Of a stretch of 64,000 nucleotides of DNA, positions 22,001 through 37,000 are shown in pieces (position 1 is the first letter of the stretch; the number at the start of each line of letters is the position of its first letter). The position numbers and the translations under genes were made by a program. A model generated the notes under the pieces. The model saw nothing but the letters and a program-made list of their open reading frames with translations. It had not been told where the DNA came from and did not search any database. Origin of the DNA: Bugula neritina. Its lineage: Eukaryota; Bryozoa; Gymnolaemata; Cheilostomatida; Bugulidae. The stretch spans positions 15,561,133 through 15,625,132 of the forward strand of contig OZ037769.1 in NCBI GenBank assembly GCA_964035545.1. The letters are read 5' to 3'.

Positions 22001-25000
22001 GATAAATAAACAATTAGTTGAACTTTGGTAACCCCCCTCTAGTACATCTCTAGCTAACAGAAAACAAACAGGGAGATAGTAGGAGTGCCTGGTAATCAGC
22101 TTATATCCTCAGGAAAATGGCCCCTAATCCTTCACATGAATTCTTTCAAAATTTCACCAAAAGGGGGAGGCAAAAGGTGGGAAAGAAGGGGAAGAGAAAA
22201 ATGGTGTAAAATTGGAGAAGTGATTTCAAAATTACCAAAACCTAGTGGCAGAGGGGGGAGATAATTCCTTCTAACTAGTTGATGCCAATTCACTAAGATA
22301 TTGCAGATGTCACTATGTTGATCAACGATGAATAGATTTATTTCAAGACAAAAAATTTCTGTCTGTCTGTTACATAAGAAAATTGAGTAGAATTAAAACC
22401 CTAAATGTGATAAAATGAAGGTAGATTTATCACTTGTCTAAAAAACCACAAATCTGTAATGCTAGTCAGTTGCACTAAAACCAACAACTTTTTATACCTC
22501 AGCTGAAAATAGTTCAGACTGTGAACTTTCAACATCAGAAGTAGAGAAAGACGGCCATATACCTAAGTTCTGATTTTTGATAGTTTTACTGAGCTTACAA
22601 ATATGGATTAGCAGCAACTGTATGGTGTGCATAAACAGTTGCAGTGTGTGTAGTGTGTGTAGTGTGTGTAGTGTGTGTAGTGTGTGTAGTGTGAGTAGTG
22701 TGTGTAGTGTGTGTAGTGTGTGTAGGGTGTGTAGTGTGTGTAGCGTGTGTAGCGTGAGTAGTGTGTAGCGTGTGTAGGGTGTGTAGCGTGTGCAGTGTGT
22801 GTAGTGTGTGTAGTGTGAGTAGTGTGTGTAGTGTGTGTAGAGGGAGATTGGAAAGCTTGATTTGTAAAGTGTTGTGTATACATAATGCTGTAGTGTATAC
22901 ATAGTGTTGTAGTGTATACATAGTGTTTTGGTGGAAGTCATACTTTGGGCTTTATTGTGCTAACAAAAATAATTTTTTTCCCCCCAAGAAGTTAAAAAAC
23001 AAGACTTTCAAGGAAGATATTTATTTGGATAGTGAAAATGGAGAGGTTTGTGTATTTTATACCCTAAAATGAAACTCAACAAAACTGTCATTCAATTTAC
23101 ACTAAACTCTATAGAACTGTGTATGCTATATAAGACAGTGTAGAATACTACAGCTGATGGTAACATACTACTGTGACTTCAACAACTAACGGACTCTCTA
23201 ACTCACCTCCCGTATTTTCTTCTCCCTCTTGACTTCCTCATCTTCTGACTCCGCTGACTCGCTGTCGCTGCTGCTGCTGCTCTCCTTCCTCCGTCTTTTC
23301 TTCTTGCTGCGCTTGTTTTTTTTCTTTTTATTCTTGGAACGCTTTTTCTCCAGTTTTTCCTGATGTTGCTGGAAAAGAGTTAAGTGAAAGTTTATAAGAG
23401 ATAGCCTGGGAATCTTCAGCAAGTTTCACGAAGTTCTACTCCCCCCCCCAAACTAGATATGCTACCCCAAGCAGTAACCACAAACCTCTCAGCTGTTTGA
23501 AAAGGGCATCAGTTTTCAAAAGAATGATTCATTTTAAATTTTAAGAGCTTGAAAATTTGCAATATTTCATAAAAAACAACAAGAGTGAAAAAAGAATTCG
23601 GTAATTAATCAGTTTGCACAACTTTTCATGCGGCCAAGAGTGACCTGCATTAGCATTGGTAATTAAGCGCAGGCTAATTGCGATAAACAAAACAACAATT
23701 AAATAATATAATTAGTATTCTGCAGTTTATTTCGATAGAGTAGAGAAAGACCACACCCCTGCACCTCACACCTCTGCACCTGCTACATTCACAATACCGT
23801 CGTATCGTCTGCACGTAGAGTATTATTCAAATTAACCATTACCTGCATGAATGGGTTAATTTGTAATTATTATGAAACATTTCCAGAGATAAAATAATAT
23901 TCTGCATAATTTCTGCATATTTTTAGAATCCTTTCGGTGATTGAGGTTCAGATTTTTGTCCAAAATAACAGAACATATTTTTTGCCTTTTAATTTGATTT
24001 CAAAACCAGAATAAAAACAAGTCTTTCTACAGAGAGATGGAGAGACCATAACCTGACTGCCAGACCACAAATTTCTCCAGAAAATGAGGTGCTAATGCCT
24101 TCTGCATGTTACCAGCCAGCCACCAGCACCTCTGGAGAGGATGGTGACACTTCCACTCCACATGAACAGACACCACAATGACTCAAACATTCAAACCTTC
24201 TGGGCACCTCCTGAATATTTTAGAAAGAATTATGAGCTCAAAATTTGGTGGTTGGCTAGCCAGCAAGTGTAGGATTGCACAGCTGGAGTAACAAATATCT
24301 TTTTATTGAATATTGAACCCCCAGTAACAAATAGGCAACTGTTGGAAATTTGAGAACTATTAGTAACTAGTAGCACATAGTATGGCACCAAGTGTCACTA
24401 GTATTACAGAGTATGACACCAGGTGTCACTAGTAGTACAGAGTATGACACCAGGTGTCACTAGTAGTACATAGTATGACACCAGATGTCACTAGTAGTAC
24501 AGGGTATGACACCAGGTGTCACTAGTAGTACAGAGTATGACACCAGGTGTCACTAGTAGTACATAGTATGACACCAGATGTCACTAGTAGTACAGGGTAT
24601 GACACTAGATGTCACTAGTAGTACAGAGTATGACACCAGGTGTCACTAGTTGTACATAGTATGACACCAGGTGTCACTAGTAGTACATAGTGTGACACCA
24701 GGTGTCACTAGTAGTACAGAGTATGACACCAGGTGTCACTAGTAGTACATAGTTTAGTACCTCCATGAGAGACTTCACTGGCTCTTCTGTTTCACTGTCT
24801 CTCTCTCCGGCGGCTTCTCCAACGTCTCCCAACATCTGAGAAACGGCCGACTACAAAACAGAGCAACTCGTTCACATGTACCCAGACTCCACCCTTCGTT
24901 CCAACGCAGTGAATCAGGAATTGCGTGTTACATAACAGAGCTGTGTCATTTGTGACATGACAATTATAATCCGATAAATCGTGTGTCTGATAATTGTGTA

Positions 25001-28000
25001 TCCGGGTGTGAGGATATGTTGCGTGCTTTCGGCAAACTGAAAAATGCCTAGCAGTGTTGATATTGGAAATGATGAAACAAGGTGATTCTTCCACGACAGC
25101 AGATGATTCTGTGGTAGAAATGTGAGGCATGACTGTGGTACCAGAGAATTGGAAGGAAAAACGGAAGAGTAGAAATGGAATTTATGATTTCATCGTTTGA
25201 CCAGCACATGTGCGCTAATCAAACTAGCTTTAGCACGGCAAGGTCATAATATATCACGTAATATATCTAAATAATATATCATGATTTCATAATGTATCTG
25301 TAACATAAACTGTTTATAATCCATTATATAACCCTTTAATGACTGTATGACAAGACATGGAAAGACAATATATCATTACAAGCAAACAGCTGATTTGATA
25401 AAAGCTTACCTAGTCTGTACATAAACTAGAACTGTAACAGCTCTGAGTTACTGTTGACCTTGAACAACTATAGAAACCTATCAATACTATACTAATAATA
25501 TTGTAACCAATTTTTAATATTATACCATTAATATTATATTACCCATACTGTATTGTCATGACAGTAATCAATATTATATTATCAACACTATAATATTATA
25601 AAAGGGCACATTGGCTCACCTGCTCCATGCCAGCTGCATCTCTGCCCTTCTCCCCAGTGCAGTACGACTCTTTGATGGTGGAGTAACAGCACTTGTATCC
25701 CCACTTGCCACAGCTCCAGTACGAACCCCAGACACTCTGAAGAGAAAGTAACGTATGCTTAACAGGAGGGATAACTCTATTTATATACAAGAGACATTAC
25801 TTGGTATCCACACAGGAGAGGAATCATTTGGTACAACATACAGGAGGGATAAATCAGAAAAAATTACCATATACATTATTTAGCATACTAAAAAACACAT
25901 TTATAACAATCAATGGTATTTTACATTAAGAAAGCCTAGCTGACAGTAGCAAAACCGTACGTACCGTGTGATTGTTGAAATAAACATCTTCTTCGTATCT
26001 AGACTTGATTACTGCCTTCTCCTGGCCTTTCACAACCATCCCCGTTCTAGAATATTCCACGTAGTTCTCCTATAACAGTCAACAATATATAATATAACCC
26101 ACTCAGTAACAATATAATTATGATAACCCACTCAGTAACTACAAGGACAGTCTTTAGAGTGTAAAAGAGAAACAATACTTTTTCCTGACACAATTAATTT
26201 GAGTAGCAACCCTGTTATTATACTAATAATAATGCACACTTGAAAATAACCAAACTGTATTCACACAGCATACCCAGTTATGACAACAGCTATTTATCAA
26301 AACTCTTGATAAAATTAATGGCCATAATTTATAAAGCTGCACAAAGGAATACATGAGTTTGGGTCAGTATAAGGTTGAATAGACTGTATACAGTGTTAGT
26401 GGCTGAGACAGATGCTATCTCACCAGGAGGTGAGGTGAGGGTTGGAGAGGGCAGGATGGGTGGATGGTGTGTTTGTATAAGATGAGATTAGCTAGAAAAT
26501 GGAGTAGCTGTGAGTAGATTGCAATGATAGCTGAGGTGTAATGCTATAATACTCTCATCAGTGTATTTGATAACAGATCAGTACAACAAAATTCACCACC
26601 TGCAAATATGCAGTCTAAGTACTAAACCTGAAGGTCGAAAGTCAATAATTGTTTTCCAATAGAAAACAAAATAGTCTCAAAATTTAACAGTTTCTTTGTG
26701 ACTATATTTTCTAATGAATAACTTATGTTGTTAGGTTTGGAGCTGATTGTGCTGACCTAAATGAGTGAACTATAAAAGAGCCTCTTTTGAAGGACGAGAA
26801 TTGCCCACAACTCCAAAATATGAATTATTAAAATATGGCAAGAATTCCTCACTCGAAAACACTGGAAAGAGGGGAGTTTAACTGCACCACCCTTAATCTG
26901 TGTGTTTAGCCACTGTGACTGACTTACCAACTGCTTGAAGCATGAAATGGGGTGAGAGAGAAATTAATCTATTCTCAGTACGATATGATACCAACACGAC
27001 AATTATTACTTACAAGATAAGAATACAGTATAACATGCAACATGAACTGTTTAACTGCCAATAAATATGCATAATATGTTATATAATACTGTAATTATAT
27101 TATATATTACTATATGCCTGCATCTATGTACTCCTGTATAATGTATATATCATAGCTAAGCATGGTATGTTACAGTATTGTATATATTACAATGTCACAC
27201 TACAGGTATCTGTTACACTAATATCACATTATTTTGGTAGCTCTAATATTGAAATGATATTTAAACAAGACAATAAAAGCATCTAATCGTTTCCTAATGG
27301 AAAAGAGTTTTATTGTTGTGTTTCTATAACAATTAAACCAGGTCATGCTACACCAGCTAATGTCTTTTTGAACTACTCTAAAACAACATATCGGGCTGTG
27401 TGCTCCATCTCGTGATGGGCAGGTAAGAATGCAGACCAAAGACTATACAACACAGTCCCTAACACCCACCGAGACTTTGGTCTGCGCGTCTAACTCTGAC
27501 AAGGGGGTAATTGGCAAGAGAAAAAGTGCAACCTACTAAAATTTAATAGAGATAATGGAAAAGAAAACACACACACATGTCTAGCACTACTGAGCATAAA
27601 CATTGCCATGTTGACTTTGGCTGTTTTAGCGATTGCTTTACATTTCGTAGGAAGTTAGCTAACAGTCCAAGTATTAACAAAGTCAACAAACTGGAACAGT
27701 GAACAACAGCTAAAATGTAGCCTGTGTGCTCTTCAGTTAGACTAAAACTTATTATTAGTAACAGATTTACAGGCTATGGTAATTAATTAGCATGGGATAA
27801 CACTGTTTTCCATTTTGAGTAGAAATAATTTTTAAAAAAAAAGGGACACCTGGCACCTATCTTAAAAAATCTATTTCCTGGGAAGAACATAGTCTAAGAT
27901 TCTAGTTAGAACTATGGTAGTTGTTTATTTCAAAGGTTTGCCTTGTGAAAAATTCTTTAATAATGGTTCTGTAGAATATAATATGAAATATAAAGTTATG

Positions 28001-31000
28001 TAAAACATAACAGAAGTGTAATTGGAGTCAAAACAACCCGGAAGAACTGTTTAGTTGGTAGAGATGTTTAGCGATGAGAGAGAAACTTTAGAGTTTGTAC
28101 CTCTGTGACACATTGCCATCAGAGAGAGAGCACCTGCAGTGACTTGCCAAGATAAATTTGTTGGTGTGAATCAGGGCTGGAGAATTTTGTGGTGAGTTGG
28201 AAGCCTTAGAGGGATTATTAGTAGCTGGTGATTAGGAAAGAGATAAATAAACAGTAGCTAAGAAAATAAACATTGAGGAGAGGAGAGATGATTGTTAAAC
28301 AGAAGCTGAGCTGATATACACTACATACGGCTTTCTAAACAGAATATTTCAGCAATCATCTCCCCATACGTATTTTAAAATACCAAGTTGAATAATCAAC
28401 AGCAAGTCTATATATTACTAACAACATTATTCCATAATATAACTTATATAACAAAATAATATAACCACAGTTAGGTATTGGAACTAAAATGATACTTTTC
28501 CACTTATTGTTAGTATAAATTATAAACAAAATTCTGATATGGGCTGAACTATTTACTTGGAAAATAGTTTTAATAAAATATTTTTTTTAATTTTTATAAA
28601 TTATCCTATTTTAATATAATCTATCATATTAAACAAAAAACGCCACATGTTTCAGAGATGAGATTTTGAAACTGTAAACACCTGTTATATACCTGTTATA
28701 TGTACATGTAAGAGGGGAAGAAGTTAGAGCTGAATGACCTAATTTGAGTGATAAAGGTGGATGTTTGATCAGGTGAAAATACGCCCTGTCAGGTGATCAC
28801 ACCTGGATGTTGGTGATTCCAATACAAGAAACTAATATCAAATAAACAACAAATTTTAGAACTGAATTCCATATGAATATCTCCTGACAACTGAAGCACT
28901 GTCTTACTTTCTCTCTAACAGAACTCTATGACAATCATACACTGAAAGTGTGGCTACAGACAGAGTTGACCAGGAATATGCTATGGCACTGGGCCCCACC
29001 TTAAATAGCAAATCAGTGAGATACCCTACGACAGACAGACAGACAGACTCCCTACAAGTGCAGTGGACGTCTGCGGTAAGAATGTCAACATTTCATGTCC
29101 TCCAGACTCCGCCTGCTGCGGCTGGAAGGGCAGGTGAGGATTGTAGCCAGCAGAGAGAGAAACTGAGAAAACTTTTTTGCACAATATAAAAATGAGAAAA
29201 AGTAGATTGTTACTTCTTGATTTATTGCTATGAATATAAATACCCTGACAGATAATTAGATGTAAACATGAATAATATAAATACTGTTGTATAGAAGACT
29301 CTGGCTGTACGAATAATAACACAAAACACCCCCTCTCTTTCCTGCACCCCCTTCTGAACTCCCTCTACACCCCCTCCCTTTCAATTATACTCAATTCTAT
29401 GAATTTGAAAGTAATGCCATAAACATATCCTGAATGTGAAAAGTAATGCATAGAGTAATGTGAAGGTAATGTGATCAGTAATGTGTATAGTAATGTGAAG
29501 GCAATGTGTATAGTAATGTGAAGGTAATGTATACAGTAATGTGAAGATAATGTGTATAGTAATGTATACAGCAATGTGTATAGTAATGTATACAGCAATG
29601 TGTATAGTAATGTATACAGAGTAATGTGAAAGTAATGTAATCAGTAATGTGAAGGTAATGCATACAGCAACGTGAAGGTAATGTATACAGCAATGTGTAT
29701 AGTAATGTAAACAGCAATGTAAAAGTAATTCAGCTAAAACAGGAGAAGAAGCCCTGTAACTATGAGATAAAATTAATAAAACACAATTCACCAACAGCTG
29801 GGAGGTTCTACTCACTGTTTGAGCTAAGAGAAGCTCTTTGGGCGGGGCCTGCAGATGCTCCACCCCACCATACTTGTTCAAGATGGCGTCTTTCTTGGAA
29901 TCTTCGTGTGTGTCTTTCCTCTGTTTGTATTCTCTGTTTAGGAGTTCCAGCTTGGTCGGGTCTGCCTGTAGGTGTACGTCTGCCCCTCGTTCAAACGCAT
30001 CCCACGCAAACTCTACACATGGGGAAAATACATGAATATAATGGAATAGATAACTAAATATAGATATAATGGAATGGAATATGATGGAATAATTATGATA
30101 TTGCCTAATGTTTGATGATAATAGTTGTAAACAGGATGCAGCTTTGTACCAGAGAATGCATATAACATAGAAAGACATAAACTCTAGCAGCTAATGCAAC
30201 AGAAACTTCCAGATAAACAAATGGTTTTAAACCATGTTGATTTTCAAAAAACTAAGTGAAATAAATTTAAGTTTGCTTCTTTAGAAAATCATTAAGAGTA
30301 TCTATTTTATTAAAAATTAACTGAATAAATGAGTGAATATAAGCAACACAAAACATTGCGAGTGTGACATTATTTACTATTACTTGTGCTAGCATTCAGT
30401 GATGAGATAGAATTGTAGACAGCAGGGTATTAGAGTACGGCTAGGACTGCATTCAATTATGTATGCGATATATTTCTGTATGTGTTTTGTTTCTGATGTG
30501 TTATGCTTTTGCAGACTCATGCATTTCAGCTAGTAAATATTACACTCACACTTGACACAAGCGTTGACAAGATGGTGAACCAAATTTTTGATTAATAGCC
30601 GGTTTGTGGTGTTTTCGGACCCCTAGCAATGCATAATTATCGTTACATAACACTGTTGATTGTTGCGTTGAAAAGTAAATGACAGATTTTGGCTTGTAAA
30701 AACCGACAGAGAGTTGGAATGAGTTGGCGGTGGTCACAGCTAAGTGACTGACTGCACAGCCCTTCCACTCCACCCGATACGCGTAGTCGCAGCTCATTGG
30801 CTAAGCTCCCCCGTCAGGAAACGAGTATGAAATATGCACAAGATTGAGACGGAGAGATGAAATTATTCTGGTTTGATGGATGAGAAGGAGAATTAGCATA
30901 AACTGGCTGTCTTTTCTCTGCTATGTCGGCAGACAAATACCAGAGCTTTAGAGATACGCTGCAGCAACTGGACACGCCTTTCTGCTCATTATCCTACCAG

Positions 31001-34000
31001 TAATTACACCACGAGGAATGTTTTACTTTTGGCTGCCCATTCCAGAAAAATAGTTTTAAATTAATTTTGAAGTTGAAAATTAAACTGGAACCTGATTCCT
31101 TTAGCTGCCGATACTGAGGCAGCTAAAGTTGTCAACAGCTTGTCCAGTCAAAAATATAAAAGAGAAATTTGACTGCGTGCTAGAGGCAATGAATTACCCT
31201 AATTAGTATAAAATTTGCATTTATATTAATTATTTTTACTAGATTTACTATTTCATATTTAAATCCAATTTAAAATTTGTAAAAAATTCAAAATTGCCAT
31301 AAAATATTGTTATGGAGATGAGGTTGGACAGATACCATTCCTGACATACTCAATGCTACAAACAAAACACATAGGAATGATGAAGAGAGAAGAATGATGG
31401 CTGAGAAGAGATGGAGGGAGAGAGAAAGCGCACGCAGTGGAAAAATAGTCTGGTGGTAGAACTGGCAGAATGAAAATTTAGCATTTTATTTTACAAATGT
31501 ATGGTGATATGAAATCTAGTTGGGAGAATAGCTAAAGAGGGCTCAGGCCATGTGTTCTAGAAAGAGCAGGTAACTCTGAATCGAAGCTGCTGTCGAAAGA
31601 GTAAAGTCAGCGTAATACAAACTCACTCTGCTGTAGGGCCATGTTGTTGGCATCACCAGTAGCTCTAGCAAAGTTCTCTCCTTGGTACCTTCAACATCAA
31701 CAATTCAACGAGTCACAAATAATCATATTTAAACAAATAATTAAGAAAAACTAATTAAAATATTAACTTCAATCTCGTTTAGCGAGTATATAAATGTAAA
31801 ACTACATGTAGGAAGCCGCCCTAGTACTAATTACACAGCTAATGACACATTGCGGTAGGGCTGAACCTCCCCCCAAACTAGTATAACAACCTAGCCTTAG
31901 GTCTAATTAAATGAAGTGAAAGAGGAACATCAAGGTGGAGCTACAGCTAGTAAATTAATTACATAGGTTGGGTGGGCAGCAATTAGTAACATTCTAAATA
32001 ATTATAAAAAATACTGAAATTAATTCTGTCATGCAGCAGACAAGCTATGCTACTGTAGTACAGATCTTGACAAATGCAATGCACGCACCTTATCCATAGG
32101 CATTTCTAATGATATTGATAATTTGCCGGAGAAAGACTACCTTTCCATTCAACTAAGTGTTAATTTATCTTAGAAGACAACATTAGTTAATTAAATAATC
32201 AGAATTTAAATATTTAAAATTCAAAAAGTTCAAACTACAATTTACAGAGGCCATGGCAAGATGAATGTACTAATTATTCATATGACAAATTACTATAAAT
32301 ATTACAGATTTGAATAAATTGTCTGACACGTTAGATTATAGAGACAATGTCAAGCGATGAATTGGGAACTGCCAGGAAAATGGCTGCATTTACTTAATTA
32401 TTTTTTAAATAATTAATATTTTTAGTTTACGTTGAAGAAATAAAAAAGACGCTAATGTAGTTACATGAACCAGGTTGGAGAGATACTGCTGTATGAAATA
32501 GAAACCCTCTAGCCAACGCCAGCTGAAAACTTTGCTATTTTTATCAAATTGATAGGAGATTGCAGCACAACATAATACCGCCAGATTATCAAAACCTCAT
32601 TGCAAGGAAATCATAAATGCATTAGTAATAATCATAAAATCATAGGACATCAATTAGCAGACATATATATTGTGTTACTACATAGAATGCATGTATGAAT
32701 CTATTACCTCTACTCCCACTACCACTGCTTACTGTCATGACAAGAAGTATAGCATTCGCAAGGCACACTTATTACTCCTTTGAAGATAGCTAATAGGTGT
32801 CATTCTATATACCTCCACCAACTTAAACCCTAATTTATTCTGGTTAAGTTGAATATCATTGACATTGTTTGCTGCCCTTAGTTAAGGCAGCGCTCAGTGT
32901 CGCGTGCAGGTGCTAATTAACCCAATTCAGTCGACACTTATCAGTTACAAGTTGAGGTGATAAAGATAAAAGAGAGAGGGTAGCCCTGCTAGACCACCAT
33001 GCACTCTCCCTCAGTATACTGTTCCTACTTCATACAAAAGAAAACAAAAGTGTGCCTACAGTATTTCCACAGCCATGGAAGAGATACACTTGGCCCGGTT
33101 TCCACTGGCAGCTGCATTAACACAACATGTAAAACTAAACGGAGAAATCCTGTTCAGATCATATTAAATTATTATTGTTTTTTATTTACCTAAAATATAT
33201 CTAGGTAAAAGATACACCCAGGTAAAATATTCAGTCTTAGCCAGGCACACAAACATTGCTTAGTCATTATTGTCCCTCCCTATTTATCTGTTCAATAAAA
33301 GTGACAAGAATATTTCTACCTCAACTTTCACCTCAACGTGGCCACTGTATTACATAACAATATTTTAATTACAGATTAATTGGTCTATTAATAACATTGC
33401 AGTATTATTTGTGCTTTAACTGGCCACACATTAAAAGCAAATTAGACACTGAAAGAGCTGAGGTGAATATTGATGCTGTAACCAGCTCTTGATGGGGTTT
33501 GGCCACAATTTGGTATTCTAGGTGGACCCTTCCAGTCATATTTCAACAAATAATAGACAACAACAAACATGAACAATAGCCTAAGAGCTTACGATGTGCT
33601 CGGATCTTTGTTGGTGCCCTGCAGGGGGTTCCCTCTCATCGCACGCGTCTTAGGATCGTAGTAGGCAGAGTTGACATCCAAATTAAACAAATACTGTAAA
33701 GAAAAACAGGCTAAATAAAACAGCAGAATATACAGTGCTTACTGTACATTAAAAAAGTATATAATATTTATTGTATATTAGAAACAGTATATAATATAAT
33801 ATATATCACAATAAAATGTTTATCTAAAAACTAAACGTGTTTATTTCAGCATAGCTTTTCGCCTGAAACTTTAACACCAAAATATATTCATTTTAAAACC
33901 CAACGAAACCTGATACTACTGTTTGTAAATTGAAAAACACTAAACATAGAATGAAACATCCCCACTTTTGAAAATAGGTGCTCAAAATGCAACTCATGGT

Positions 34001-37000
34001 CTATTTTATGTCCCCAGTTTCAGCACCGTATGTTGTTATACAATATGTACTACACAATACACTAGAAAGTCATGTCTGCATATTTTATTTATTTGGTCCC
34101 TAATTAACATATATTAATCAAAAGCTGATAGTCTATGAAACTACATTCTACAGTTTTCATTATTAACCAACTTTGAAGTCATTTTATTCATTATAGATTT
34201 TCTATTCTCTGTGTAAACGCCAATAGTTGTGCATACAAATAAATTTGAAATTGCAATGTGCAAAAAAAATACAAAACTATTGCAAAAATAAATAAATTTC
34301 TCTGATAAAAAATAATGTATTTACGTTTTAAAAAAGATGACTAACATAAAATCGTGACATCCACAGTGAAATACTCTAACAGCGGCTCTCTCACAGTTCA
34401 GTATTTTTCTTGCATTACTAAAGTAATTGCTATTGAAGCAAAATTACTGAACATTCATTTAAAAGTTGAGAACTGTGGGGCAAGATATACTTGTCAGATT
34501 TTTAATGTGAAATAATTGGAGTAGTTTGGAAAGATGTTTGTTGACAATGCAAAGAATAATATTTATATTCATCGCTGAAGATGTAGCATTAAAAGCGGGT
34601 CATTCATAAAACAATACTCAATACTCCAGCCACTTGTTAAGGCAATCTCGACAAAAGCTGTTGTGTTGTCACATTTTTTTACTTGACGGAAACATTGACA
34701 TTGTTCCAAAACAAATGCTAAGTAGACAAGGTAGAGAGAGATGTTACCATGCAGTGTACAGAGAGGCTGTGAATGGGGATTGTGTACAAGTTTATGGAAT
34801 GCAATTTACATCCAACATTAACATAACAGAATTTTAAATGAGATAGAAACATATACATGTTACATAATAACTCTCGTTCCCAGCAAATGTTTTGGGCAAC
34901 CAGAAAGACATTAGAGGTGGCAGAAGGGCTATCATTAGACCAGGGACTTGAACACTCAAAGTGATAAAAACATGGAGAAAACACTGACAGCAGGGTATGA
35001 CCCACGCTGCCACTTCATGTGGCCACAAATACCATTCCCAAGCAAGTTTCAGTTTATCTCTCCTGGAGAATCTGCAGTAGAAGTCAATCATCTTCCGGAC
35101 ATTATCATTCTTACTCTATCACAGAACTCATCTAACTGCTTGTTAAACTAACCAGAGGAATTTTTTGCTAATGCGCACACCTGTACACCGAGCTAATTGT
35201 TTCATAATAGGGGGTGACATTTATATTGGCAGCGTTTTCCACATGTCACCAATATTCATAATAAATGACGTAGTTATGCAGTGTCAGCAGCCAATATTAT
35301 CAAACTGTTTGTTTATAAGTGAGTACATAGCCAAGTATCTCCCATACTCCAGCGAGCACCTGCGCCTACCTGCTCATCCTGTCAACCTTCATCAAAATCA
35401 CAGCTCATATCAAAGAAGCTGCATGTCAGTGAAAACTTTACTACGTAAGACAATCGAGTATCTTATACTACTTGAATTATGGGCAAGAATTTTCCTCGAA
35501 TTGCCAAAAATAACCAGTCTATGGAGAGAGTGGGAGATGGGGTTTTAGATACAGAAAACTCGCAGGCATTAGAAATGAAGAAAATGGCAGAAGTGGTAGA
35601 GATTATGTAAAACCAACAATAATTTATTGTATGTATAAGAGTAGCTGATTGGTTAAAACCCGACCAAAAGTAGTTAAGTTGCATCCGAAACTTGTCAGTC
35701 CGACCACTGAAATAACAAATTACATCAATCGTTGGCAATAAAAATATTTGGCTATTTTCCTCAAATCAACATTCATATTAAATCAACCACACACTTTTGT
35801 GTTCATAACCCCAACTTGAGTATAATTTGAATATTTATTATATTCTTTGGTTAAACTGGCCACATGACTTACCAAAAGGCAAATACTGATTATAGGAAAT
35901 TAATTAAGTAAACCAGAAGTGATTAAGAGCTACTGATGACATTACGTAACACCCATCAATTAGTGGTGTAGTCATGCTTGTGTGTATTACATCCAGCAAT
36001 TAGCATTTCCCCCAAACTCTCTCATCTGTGGTGACTAACATACACCAGTCTCTACCTTGTGGTAGACTCTCCCTGTTCCTTTCTCTCTCCTTCCTTCTGT
36101 GGAGAACAGGAAGAGAAGATGGGAGAGCAGGAAGATGGGGAGGGGCTAGACTGCAGCATAGATCCACAAATTCTTTGAACATGTATGTGGCGTAGATTTC
36201 AAGCAACGGGTACTCCATATCTAGGTCCACAGGACTATCACAAATATTATTTTGTTAAAGTCTGAGTGCAATGCTGAAGAGCTTAAACACATATTTGATG
36301 AAGTTCCAAAATTAAATTCCTGAGAGAGGAATGAAAATCACATTAACCCCGCTAGGGTTACACAAACTCAAAATAAGCTAAAACTGCTACGTAAACACCG
36401 AGGGCTGAGCTGAGAGTTTCGATGAACAAAACTTCCACATAGATTTTGTTCCCATGGCAACCGGTGAGAAAGAATAGCAGTTTCTAAAGACTTGTATATG
36501 GTATAGACTAGTTGCAAATGATGCAAATAATAGTTTATCTCTATAACTCATTCCGGTGATCAAAAATGAAAACACACTATTTCAAATCATGTATATAAGT
36601 TAATATATAATTCTTTTAATGAAGGATAAAGCTGCTAAGGGCCTTTAAACTTGATGTCTTATTTATTTATGGTGTCAGTGGCTTGCAGTGGTCAAAGGTT
36701 ATGAGAAGCTAAAAGGCTAGTAATATCTCAGCTGTTTCTGGACCCGTAACTGAACAATTTCTTTCGGATCAAATAATTTTGAGACTAAATTTAAATAGCG
36801 TGCATGTAAGACAACCACATCATAATAAAGTCATATTTTAATCATTTTCAAGCAACATTCAAGTCATATTCAAGTAAATTTTACAAAAAGAGAAAAAACT
36901 AGCAATGACAATCACATATAACTGTTCATAGATTCACTGCATGGTAATTTAGTCAATGTTTTGGAGTTGCTGCATCATGCACGAATTATACAATAAGTAT

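Larger units (their letters stand above)
19203..23206. other. SLU7 intron 10, about 4 kb
   Basis: This is the intron between exon 10 (donor GTGAGT) and the last exon (acceptor CTTTACAG). It holds the 27-bp and 9-bp repeats listed separately. No nested gene was recognised on either strand. Confidence 0.6.

Noticed and set aside
22492-22941. Thr/His/Leu-rich frames of up to 149 codons on the minus strand
   Set aside because: They arise from the 9-bp TGTGTGTAG repeat; all frames are open for the same reason.
29381-30178. A 265-codon minus-strand frame
   Set aside because: Only its middle (30012-29816) is SLU7 exon 6; the flanks are intron and repeat sequence.
34634-35738. Several frames of 67-127 codons in SLU7 intron 3
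   Set aside because: No domain, signal peptide or codon pattern stands out, and they overlap on both strands in plain AT-rich intron sequence.
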